From Rhodoferax sp. (GTDB taxonomy: Bacteria > Pseudomonadota > Gammaproteobacteria > Burkholderiales > Burkholderiaceae_C): a DNA stretch of 33,744 nt. Both the position numbers and the translations under genes were made by a program. Within the stretch, counting starts at the first letter, position 1, and the number at the start of each line of letters is the position of its first letter. Below the pieces are notes generated by a model that saw only the letters and a list, made by a program, of their open reading frames with translations, made no database searches and was not told where the DNA came from. Below, piece after piece: positions 27,345 to 33,744 of the stretch. Location of the stretch: the NCBI GenBank assembly GCA_013791765.1, contig VMTC01000019.1, positions 1 through 33,744 of the forward strand, written 5' to 3'.

Positions 27345-27488
27345 ATGGAACTCGATATCAACACCCTGCGTTCATTAGCCACGGTGGCTAGCTTCGTTAC
27401 GTTTATTGGCATCATTGTGTGGGCCTATTCCCGCCGCAATGCGGCTGATTTCGAGGAGGCTGCCAATCTGCCTTTCGAGCAAGACTGA
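27345..27488 (+). CDS. ccoQ: Cbb3 oxidase small subunit CcoQ
   Basis: This 47-residue membrane protein (MELDINTLRSLATVASFVTF, then IGIIVWAYSRRNAADFEEAA) has one helix ending in WAYSRR and an acidic tail, as CcoQ proteins do. CcoQ stabilises the assembled oxidase. GGGAG lies upstream, and it fills the gap between ccoO and ccoP in the standard order. Confidence 0.93.
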   Translation: MELDINTLRSLATVASFVTFIGIIVWAYSRRNAADFEEAANLPFEQD

Positions 27489-27512
27489 AGAACTGCAATA
27501 AAAGGATAAAAA

Positions 27513-28430
27513 ATGAGCGACTTCACAAGTAATTTTTGGGCGATTTACGTCGCTGGACTCACCATTGTCAGTATCTTGGCTTGCTTGCTGCTGCTGATAT
27601 TGACTGGCAAGTCCAAAGGCATATCGAGCAGCGACAACACCACCGGACATGTGTGGGACGTCGATTTGCGCGAGATGAACAACCCCTTGCCGCGCTGGTG
27701 GGCCTGGTTGTTTGTCATCACGATTGTTTTCGCTTTTATATACCTGGCCTTGTATCCGGGGCTGGGCACTTATCGTGGCACCTTGGGTTGGACCTCGGTT
27801 GGGCAACATCAGGCCGAGGTCGAGAAGGGCAATGCAGAGGTTGCCCCCTTGTACGCCAAATTTTCAGCCATGAAGCCCGAGGATGTGGCCAAGGACGCAC
27901 AGGCCATGGCCATTGGAGAGCGCCTGTTCATGAACAATTGCGCACAGTGTCATGGTTCGGATGCGCGCGGCAACAAGGGATTTCCGAATTTGACTGATAG
28001 CGATTGGTTAGGTGGTGGTACACCAGAGCTCATCAAAACCACGATCACCAATGGTCGCATTGGCATGATGCCACCGATGGCCGCAGCTGTTGGTACAGCG
28101 ACTGATGTCAAGAACCTGGCACAGTATGTGTTGAGCCTGTCCGGCAGTCCGCACGATTCTGTTCAGGCGGCTTTGGGCAAAGAGAAATTTGCGGTTTGCG
28201 CCGCATGTCACGGCCCGGATGGCAAAGGGATGCAATTGCTTGGCGCTGCTAACCTGACCGACAACATCTGGCTGCACGGCTACGGTGAAAAGACCATTGT
28301 TGCCATGATCAATGAAGGTATGACGAACCAGATGCCCGGCCAGGCCGACAAGTTGACAGAAGCCCAAATTCATGTTCTGGCGTCCTACGTGTGGGGGCTT
28401 TCCAATCAAGGCAGTGCGGTTGCTCAGTAA
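27513..28430 (+). CDS. ccoP: Cbb3 oxidase di-heme subunit III
   Basis: CcoP is the electron entry subunit. The 305-residue protein has two N-terminal helices (about 8-30 and 62-84) separated by the HVWDVDLREMNNPLPRWW segment typical of the family, then two cytochrome c domains with heme sites CAQCH (143-147) and CAACH (229-233). AAAGGA precedes the ATG. It completes ccoNOQP. Confidence 0.97.
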   Translation: MSDFTSNFWAIYVAGLTIVSILACLLLLILTGKSKGISSSDNTTGHVWDVDLREMNNPLPRWWAWLFVITIVFAFIYLALYPGLGTYRGTLGWTSVGQHQAEVEKGNAEVAPLYAKFSAMKPEDVAKDAQAMAIGERLFMNNCAQCHGSDARGNKGFPNLTDSDWLGGGTPELIKTTITNGRIGMMPPMAAAVGTATDVKNLAQYVLSLSGSPHDSVQAALGKEKFAVCAACHGPDGKGMQLLGAANLTDNIWLHGYGEKTIVAMINEGMTNQMPGQADKLTEAQIHVLASYVWGLSNQGSAVAQ

Positions 28431-28472
28431 GCTGGCTACCATCAACTTGGTAGGCACTCGGAAGGTACACCG

Positions 28473-29939
28473 TTGAACAATAAGGCGCCCGGCGACCGCA
28501 AGGTCATTCCCATCATTGCGCAACCAGGTAAACAGTCAGCGCAGCCATCTGAGTCGGCCGACGGCGGCGTGTTGTCGATGTATGCCTCGCACCAGACGAT
28601 TTACCCGCGCAGTGTCTCGGGCTTGTTCTCCAACTGGCGATGGGGCATGGTCTGGCTGACCCAGATCATCTTTTATGGCCTGCCCTGGCTGGAGTGGGGC
28701 CAGCGTCAGGCCGTCCTGTTTGATCTGGCCTCGCGGCGCTTCTACATCTTTGGCCTGGTCCTGTATCCGCAGGACTTCATCTATCTCGCCGGCCTGCTGG
28801 TTATCGCCGCCCTGTCGCTGTTCCTTTTTACGGCGGTGGCTGGGCGCCTGTGGTGCGGCTACGCCTGCCCGCAGACGGTCTACACCGAGATGTTTCTCTG
28901 GATCGAGAAAAGGGTGGAAGGGGACCGCTCCGCGCGTATGCGCCGTGATGCCAAAGCTCTGTCGCTGGACAAGGTGATGCGCAAGTCCACCAAACATTTC
29001 CTGTGGCTGCTGGTGGCGCTATGGACCGGCTTTACCTTTGTCGGCTACTTCACGCCGATCAAGCAGCATGGCATCGACTTCCTGCAGATGAGCATGGGCT
29101 CCTGGGAAGTGTTCTGGACCTTCTTCTATGGCTTGGCCACCTACGGGAACGCCGGCTTCATGCGTGAACAGGTCTGCCTGCACATGTGCCCCTATGCCCG
29201 CTTTCAAAGCGCCATGTTTGACAAAGACACCCTGGTGGTGACTTATGACGTCGAGCGCGGCGAGCCTCGCGGGGCCCGTTCACGCCGAGCTGACCCGACC
29301 CAGCTCAAGCTGGGCGCCTGCGTGGACTGCAGCCTGTGCGTGCAGGTCTGCCCAACCGGCATTGACATTCGCAACGGCCTGCAATACGAGTGCATTGGCT
29401 GCGGCGCCTGCGCCGACGTTTGCGATACCGTGATGGACAAGATGGGCTATGCCCGGGGTTTGGTCAAATACAGCACCGAACACGCCATGCAGCAGCACTG
29501 GAGCCCGTCGCAAACCTTGCACCATGTGCTGCGACCGCGCATTCTGATTTACACCGCCATTCTGGCGACGATTGTGATTGCGATGGTGACCAGCCTGGCG
29601 CTGCGCAAGCCGTTCAAGGTGAATGTGATCCGTGACCGCGGCGTCATGGCTCGCATGGTCGAGGCCGGCAAGATTGAAAACGTCTACCGGCTGCAAGTCA
29701 TGAACGCAACCGAGACGGACCAGCGCTTCAAAGTCACGGTGTCGGGCTTGCCTGGGCTGGCGGTGGCGTCAAGCAATGAGTTGACGGTGCCGGCAACGCA
29801 GGCGCGCTCGCTGGTGGTGCGGGCCCAGTTGCCACCCGAAGTGGCGCCACCCGGTTCACATCCGATCAAATTCGAGATTCAATCCATTGATATGAACGTT
29901 CATGACGCAGAGAAGTCTGTGTTTTTGGTGCCTAAATAA
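28473..29939 (+). CDS. ccoG: Cbb3 oxidase accessory protein CcoG (FixG/RdxA)
   Basis: CcoG is a membrane iron-sulfur protein proposed to reduce Cu(II) for the oxidase. The 488-residue protein has several membrane helices, the motif CGYACPQTVYTEMF, and two [4Fe-4S] ferredoxin sites CVDCSLCVQVCPTGID and CIGCGACADVCDTVMD, followed by a helix and a C-terminal Ig-like periplasmic domain (about 370-488). The start is a TTG at 28473 with GGAAGG 8 nt upstream; I see no better ATG. It follows ccoP by 42 bp. Confidence 0.95.
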   Translation: MNNKAPGDRKVIPIIAQPGKQSAQPSESADGGVLSMYASHQTIYPRSVSGLFSNWRWGMVWLTQIIFYGLPWLEWGQRQAVLFDLASRRFYIFGLVLYPQDFIYLAGLLVIAALSLFLFTAVAGRLWCGYACPQTVYTEMFLWIEKRVEGDRSARMRRDAKALSLDKVMRKSTKHFLWLLVALWTGFTFVGYFTPIKQHGIDFLQMSMGSWEVFWTFFYGLATYGNAGFMREQVCLHMCPYARFQSAMFDKDTLVVTYDVERGEPRGARSRRADPTQLKLGACVDCSLCVQVCPTGIDIRNGLQYECIGCGACADVCDTVMDKMGYARGLVKYSTEHAMQQHWSPSQTLHHVLRPRILIYTAILATIVIAMVTSLALRKPFKVNVIRDRGVMARMVEAGKIENVYRLQVMNATETDQRFKVTVSGLPGLAVASSNELTVPATQARSLVVRAQLPPEVAPPGSHPIKFEIQSIDMNVHDAEKSVFLVPK

Positions 29940-29948
29940 GGACAATTT

Positions 29949-30233
29949 ATGCAAAAAAATGATTTTCAAACTGCCGCGCCCTGGTGGAAATTTGGTTATG
30001 TATGGATGGTCGTGGCTGGTCCTGCCATTGTGGTCGTGGCGGCCTTTATCACGCTTTATCTTGCGGTGAGTAGACCCGATCAACTCGTCAGTGAAGACTA
30101 TTACCGCCAGGGAATCGAAATCAACAAGACCTTGGATGACGCGCAGGCGGCCAGTCTGGCACCTGCGCTAAAGGCCCGCAATCATGCGCAGACTGGTGTT
30201 GTGCCCACTCGCCAGACACCCGGCAAGCCTTGA
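29949..30233 (+). CDS. ccoH: FixH/CcoH-family protein
   Basis: The 94-residue protein has one membrane helix (about 17-42) and then the FixH motif SEDYYRQGIEINKTLDDAQAA, with a short tail. CcoH takes part in cbb3 maturation or stability. It is shorter than rhizobial FixH (about 160), lacking most of the periplasmic domain; short forms are what I expect in betaproteobacteria. It starts 9 bp after ccoG. Confidence 0.88.
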   Translation: MQKNDFQTAAPWWKFGYVWMVVAGPAIVVVAAFITLYLAVSRPDQLVSEDYYRQGIEINKTLDDAQAASLAPALKARNHAQTGVVPTRQTPGKP

Positions 30234-30267
30234 ACATAATGATCTCTGACATACAGGAGACTCGCCC

Positions 30268-30558
30268 ATGTGGTCGCACCGTTTGATGTGGATTATCTGG
30301 CCCGCCTTTCTGGTGGCCGGCGTGCTTGAAATACTGGTGTTTTCAATGGTTGATCCGCAAGACCTACAGTGGTTCGGCCAACCCCTTGAGCTGTCGCGCC
30401 AGGGTGCTTACACCGGGGCTTTTTTTGTCTTTTGGGGCATCAGCATGGTGGGTAGCGGCTTGACTACCTTGCTGTCGATGTCGCCGTTTGAAGTTAACCG
30501 TTGCCCGCTACCGGCGGACGCGCGCCCAGACGGATGCCCCAAGCAAGGGCCGTGCTGA
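30268..30558 (+). CDS. Small two-helix membrane protein of the cco cluster
   Basis: This 96-residue protein has two predicted membrane helices (about 7-27 and 49-70) and a Cys/Pro-rich C-terminus (NRCPLPADARPDGCPKQGPC, three Cys). AGGAG lies upstream of the ATG. I know of no assigned function. Its position right after ccoH suggests a part in oxidase maturation, and the cysteine tail could bind metal; both points are inference. Confidence 0.75.
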   Translation: MWSHRLMWIIWPAFLVAGVLEILVFSMVDPQDLQWFGQPLELSRQGAYTGAFFVFWGISMVGSGLTTLLSMSPFEVNRCPLPADARPDGCPKQGPC

Positions 30559-30569
30559 ATCAGACTTAC

Positions 30570-31298
30570 TTATACGCTTGCCGCGCCAGACCTTGGGTTG
30601 ACGATGTCTTTCAGTGCGTCCGTGTTAAGGATACGAACGTGGCGTTGCTTGACTTCTATGATGCCTTCTTCGGAAAATCTCGAAAAAGTGCGGCTGACGG
30701 TTTCAAGTTTCAAGCCTAAATAGCTGCCGATTTCTTCACGTGTCATGCGCAATACCAGTTCGGACTGTGAGAAGCCTCGGGCGTGCAGACGCTGCACCAG
30801 GTTTAGCAGGAAAGTCGCGAGACGTTCCTCAGCGCGCATGCTGCCTAATAGCAGCATCACACCATGTTCGCGCACGATCTCGCGGCTCATAATTTTATGA
30901 ACATGACGCTGCAGTGAGGTGACTGCACGCGACAATTCTTCTATGCGATCAAAGGGCATGACACAGACCTCGGCGTCCTCCAGGGCAACGGCGTCACAGG
31001 TGTGATGGTCGTTCACGATGCCGTCGAGGCCGACGACCTCACCGGCCATCTGGAAGCCCGTCACCTGGTCGCGCCCATCTTCAGACGCCACGCAGGTTTT
31101 GAAGAAGCCGGTGCGGATGGCATACAGGCTGGTGAATTTTTCACCGTTGCGAAAGAGCAAGGAGCCGCGCTTGACTGTGCGCCGAGCAGCGACCATGTTA
31201 TCGATCAAATCAAGCTCTTCATTGCTCAGACCCAGGGGCATGCACAGCTCCCGCAAGTTACAGTTAGAGCACGCGACTTTGATGGTGTGAGGATTCAT
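30570..31298 (-). CDS. fnr: FNR-type oxygen-responsive regulator
   Basis: This Crp/Fnr regulator senses O2 with a [4Fe-4S] cluster. The 242-residue protein has N-terminal Cys10, Cys13 and Cys19 (CSNCNLREL region) and Cys101 (HHTCDAV), the four ligands needed. The cyclic-nucleotide-like domain follows, then the dimer helix and helix-turn-helix (186-208: TREEIGSYLGLKLETVSRTF). The recognition residues E-x-V-S-R (199-203) match E. coli FNR and predict binding to TTGAT-N4-ATCAA, of which good copies lie in this window. It ends 11 bp from the small membrane gene in convergent orientation and is divergent from hemN. Confidence 0.95.
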   Translation of the reverse strand: MNPHTIKVACSNCNLRELCMPLGLSNEELDLIDNMVAARRTVKRGSLLFRNGEKFTSLYAIRTGFFKTCVASEDGRDQVTGFQMAGEVVGLDGIVNDHHTCDAVALEDAEVCVMPFDRIEELSRAVTSLQRHVHKIMSREIVREHGVMLLLGSMRAEERLATFLLNLVQRLHARGFSQSELVLRMTREEIGSYLGLKLETVSRTFSRFSEEGIIEVKQRHVRILNTDALKDIVNPRSGAASV

Positions 31299-31330
31299 GC
31301 CGCGATTTTGGCACTAATCATTGACCTGTC

Positions 31331-31344
31331 CTGATGTCGGTCAA
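31331..31344. promoter_or_regulatory. FNR-like box 1 between fnr and hemN
   Basis: CTGAT-GTCG-GTCAA matches the FNR consensus at eight of ten positions and lies 33 bp from the fnr start, where it could give autoregulation. It overlaps a larger dyad ATTGACC-N12-GGTCAAT (31319-31344). Confidence 0.55.
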
Positions 31345-31372
31345 TTTTTCAGGGCTTACACTTCTCTCATCT

Positions 31373-31386
31373 TCGATCCAGGTCAA
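31373..31386 (+). promoter_or_regulatory. FNR-like box 2 between fnr and hemN
   Basis: TCGAT-CCAG-GTCAA matches the consensus at eight of ten positions and lies 53 bp before the hemN ATG, a position suited to activation of hemN at low oxygen. Confidence 0.55.
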
Positions 31387-31438
31387 GAAATGATTTGAAC
31401 TTTTGAGGCATATTGGTCAGGCTTGACAAGGAATATTG

Positions 31439-32836
31439 ATGAAAACAGCTGTTGCAACCCCTATTTCCGAAGAACTGATACATCGTTTTGACGTGTCAGG
31501 ACCGCGTTACACCTCTTACCCGACGGCAGACCGTTTTGTTGAGGCCTTTGCGGTGGATGACTATACCCAGGCCCTGAAGCTTCGTCGGGCCGGAGGTGCG
31601 GTCATGACGCTGCCATTGTCTCTGTATGTACACATCCCGTTTTGTGAATCGCTGTGCTATTACTGCGCTTGCAACAAGATCATTACCAAGCACCATGATC
31701 GCGCCGGTCCTTACTTGCGCTATTTGAGCCGCGAGGTCGATCTGCACACCGAACAACTCGGTGTTGGGCAAACCGTGACACAGTTGCATCTCGGGGGCGG
31801 CAGTCCGACCTTCTTGAGCGATGACGAGTTGCGTGAATTGATGGCCATGCTGCGACGCAGCTTCACGTTCACCCCCGGCGGTGAGTACTCCATCGAGGTA
31901 GACCCGCGCACCATTGACGCTTCGCGACTCGATACGCTGGCTGAATTGGGATTCAATCGCCTGAGCTTCGGGATTCAGGACTTTGACCCTGACGTTCAGA
32001 AATCGGTGCACCGAGTGCAACCCGCTGAACAAGTCTTTGCCCTGGTGGCCGCCGCGCGCGAACGCGGCTTTGACTCCATCAATGCTGACCTCATTTATGG
32101 GCTGCCGCTGCAAAGCCCCGAGTCATTTGACCGCACACTGGCACAGGTCGTCGAGCTTCGCCCTGAACGAATTGCCCTGTACGCTTACGCCCATTTGCCG
32201 GAGCGGTTCAAGCCGCAGCGCCGTATTCCGACGGTTGAGATTCCAAGCGGAGCGGCCAAGGTCGCCATGCTGGCGCGTTCCATGGCAGCGTTCATGGCTG
32301 CTGGCTATGTTTATGTCGGCATGGATCACTTTGCGTTGCCGACTGACTCGCTCGCAATTGCCAAGCGGCAAGGGCGCTTGCATCGCAATTTTCAGGGTTA
32401 CAGCACCCAGCCCGATTGCGATTTGATTGGCCTGGGCGTTTCATCCATTGGTCGCATTGGTGCCACCTACAGCCAGAATGCCAAGACGCTGGAGGAGTAT
32501 TACGATCACCTGGATCAGGGGCGTTTTCCAGTGGTGCGCGGCTTGGCGCTGACGCGCGACGACCTGTTGCGCCGCGCCGTCATTATGGCAATCATGTGCC
32601 AGGGGCAGGTTTCTTTTGAGTCGATAGAACTGGCACATCTGGTCGAGTTCCGCAAGTACTTTGCACCAGAGATGGAGGCTCTTGCGAAGCTGGCCGATCA
32701 GGGCATGGTCACACTCGACGAGAGCGGCATTCAGGTCACCGACATGGGTTGGTTCTTTGTCCGCGCCGTGGCCATGGTGTTTGATCGCTATTTGCAGACT
32801 GACCGCACGCGCGCCAAGTTCTCCAAGATTATCTGA
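31439..32836 (+). CDS. hemN: Oxygen-independent coproporphyrinogen III dehydrogenase
   Basis: HemN is a radical-SAM enzyme that converts coproporphyrinogen III to protoporphyrinogen IX without O2, supplying heme for the oxidase at low oxygen. The 465-residue protein has the HemN signature PFCESLCYYCACNK with Cys69, Cys73 and Cys76 for the cluster and the fourth nearby Cys78, then LGGGSPTFL, SIEVDPRT and GFNRLSFGIQDFD. The length fits E. coli HemN (457). ATG 31439 follows AAGGA; a TTG lies at 31436. The SafE-like gene begins 9 bp after its stop. Confidence 0.96.
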   Translation: MKTAVATPISEELIHRFDVSGPRYTSYPTADRFVEAFAVDDYTQALKLRRAGGAVMTLPLSLYVHIPFCESLCYYCACNKIITKHHDRAGPYLRYLSREVDLHTEQLGVGQTVTQLHLGGGSPTFLSDDELRELMAMLRRSFTFTPGGEYSIEVDPRTIDASRLDTLAELGFNRLSFGIQDFDPDVQKSVHRVQPAEQVFALVAAARERGFDSINADLIYGLPLQSPESFDRTLAQVVELRPERIALYAYAHLPERFKPQRRIPTVEIPSGAAKVAMLARSMAAFMAAGYVYVGMDHFALPTDSLAIAKRQGRLHRNFQGYSTQPDCDLIGLGVSSIGRIGATYSQNAKTLEEYYDHLDQGRFPVVRGLALTRDDLLRRAVIMAIMCQGQVSFESIELAHLVEFRKYFAPEMEALAKLADQGMVTLDESGIQVTDMGWFFVRAVAMVFDRYLQTDRTRAKFSKII

Positions 32837-32844
32837 TCGGATCA

Positions 32845-33522
32845 ATGCAGAGCTCGCTGGCGGTCACCGCCCTGTTGATGGGTCTTGTCGGCGGGCCGCA
32901 TTGCATAGCCATGTGTGGCGCTGCCTGCGCGGGCATTGGCCAGGCGGCGGGCGTAAACAAAAACTCAGCGATGTGGAGTTTTCAAGCCGGGCGCGTGCTC
33001 GGCTATTCGGCGCTTGGCGCGTTGGCTGCCGCTTCGATTCAAGGTCTGGGCTGGCTGACGGTGCAATCGGCTGCGTTGCGCCCGGTCTGGACGCTATTTC
33101 ACGTGGCAACACTTGTGCTGGGGCTGTTGCTGCTCTGGAAGGCGCAGCAACCGGTCTGGCTGGAGCAGGCAGGTAAAAAAATATGGACCGGTGCGCGTTC
33201 ATTGGCCGCCGGGCGGGGCCGAGGCGCGCCGATGATTATCGGTGCGCTGTGGACTTTCTTGCCGTGTGGTTTGCTTTACTCGGCGCTGCTGGTTGCGGCG
33301 TTGACCGGCCATGCGCTGGAAGGTGCCGGGGTGATGGCCTTGTTTGCCTTGGGCACCAGTGTCTCCATGATGGCGGGGCCCTGGTTGTGGCTGCGTTTGC
33401 GCGGCAACGGCGTTGGCGATTGGGGCGTGCGTCTGGCCGGGTTGGCTCTGGCTGGCAGTTCAGCTTGGGCTTTGTGGATGGCCTACGCCCATGACGCAGC
33501 CCCCTGGTGCGTGACACCTTGA
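32845..33522 (+). CDS. Sulfite exporter TauE/SafE-type (UreH-like) membrane protein
   Basis: The 225-residue protein has about six membrane helices and starts with LLMGLVGGPHCIAMCGAACAGI (quoted in part), the typical G-x-x-H-C-x-x-M-C-G motif with Cys20, Cys24 and Cys28. A second feature is LWTFLPCGLLYSALLVA. Members of this family are common beside cbb3 oxidase genes and have been linked to copper handling; the sulfite-exporter name is a family label only. Met/Cys residues at the membrane entry fit metal transport. Probably co-transcribed with hemN. Confidence 0.85.
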   Translation: MQSSLAVTALLMGLVGGPHCIAMCGAACAGIGQAAGVNKNSAMWSFQAGRVLGYSALGALAAASIQGLGWLTVQSAALRPVWTLFHVATLVLGLLLLWKAQQPVWLEQAGKKIWTGARSLAAGRGRGAPMIIGALWTFLPCGLLYSALLVAALTGHALEGAGVMALFALGTSVSMMAGPWLWLRLRGNGVGDWGVRLAGLALAGSSAWALWMAYAHDAAPWCVTP

Positions 33523-33545
33523 CTTGGTGCCATCAGCACGGACTA

Positions 33546-33744
33546 AGATGAATGGTTCTTTTTCGAAGCACTCAGGTGCGTCTACTGGATCGATGCAGGC
33601 ATCACGGTGGTTGTTGAATCAGCCGGGCGATACGCTTTGCTACGTGTCCCCCGCCCGCTTCGCGTGCTCCTCCTTTACCTGCGCAAAGCGTATCACCCGG
33701 CTGATTCTGCGAGCGATTGGGTACGCTGGCAGGGGGAATTCAAA
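33546..33744 (+). repeat. Structured dispersed repeat, copy 2 (may continue past the window)
   Basis: This is the second copy of the repeat at 12407-12608, in the same orientation and about 21 kb away. The inverted arms are 33617-33640 and 33683-33706 with a 42-nt loop. It begins 24 bp after the SafE-like gene. One frame (+) stays open to the window edge, as in copy 1. Confidence 0.8.

Noticed and set aside
12407-33744. The 21-kb segment between the two structured repeats as a composite transposon or island
   Set aside because: The enclosed genes are core functions with uniform composition (ilvD, lgt, ccoNOQP, fnr, hemN), there is no transposase or integrase, and the repeats are in gene gaps as expected of a dispersed family.

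Overview
The window is a G+C-rich, densely coded chromosomal segment from a betaproteobacterium. Protein sequences, gene order and a short palindromic intergenic repeat typical of Comamonadaceae suggest a Rhodoferax-like organism; this placement is inference from recognition, not from a search. There are about 30 genes, mostly on the + strand. I see no tRNA, rRNA, CRISPR array, prophage or complete insertion sequence.

Layout. Positions 1-4024 hold amino-acid synthesis: the 3' part of an AlaA-type aminotransferase, hom and thrC. A vapBC-type toxin-antitoxin pair sits between hom and thrC, and the toxin stop codon overlaps the thrC start. Positions 4062-6595 hold molybdopterin genes moeA, moaD and moaE; a roughly 430-bp element with inverted-repeat ends separates moaD from moaE. 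Positions 6694-12269 hold an unknown protein, clpB, gdhA (with two NtrC-like boxes upstream) and a secreted helix-hairpin-helix protein with a Lys/Ala-rich tail. Positions 12270-13002 have no convincing gene but contain the first copy of a roughly 200-bp structured repeat, whose second copy ends the window. Positions 13003-18227 hold ilvD, lgt, a crotonase-family gene and matB (malonyl-CoA synthetase).

Positions 18338-33522 form a microaerobic-respiration and signalling block: a PAS/GGDEF protein whose first PAS domain carries a LOV-like cysteine motif; uspA; ccoI (copper ATPase); a PAS/LuxR regulator with a degenerate receiver; a hemerythrin-like remnant; ccoS; ccoNOQP (cbb3 oxidase); ccoG; ccoH; a small membrane protein; fnr; hemN; and a SafE/UreH-like membrane protein. 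FNR-like boxes lie between uspA and ccoI and between fnr and hemN. Together these genes would build the high-affinity oxidase, load its copper, supply heme under low oxygen and place the set under oxygen control.

The less ordinary features are the toxin-antitoxin pair inside the threonine operon, three families of non-coding repeats (one running through a coding sequence in frame), the LOV-like cyclase, the receiver that has lost its phosphorylation residues, and a cluster of alternating GGTAT/ATACC half-sites upstream of ccoS.
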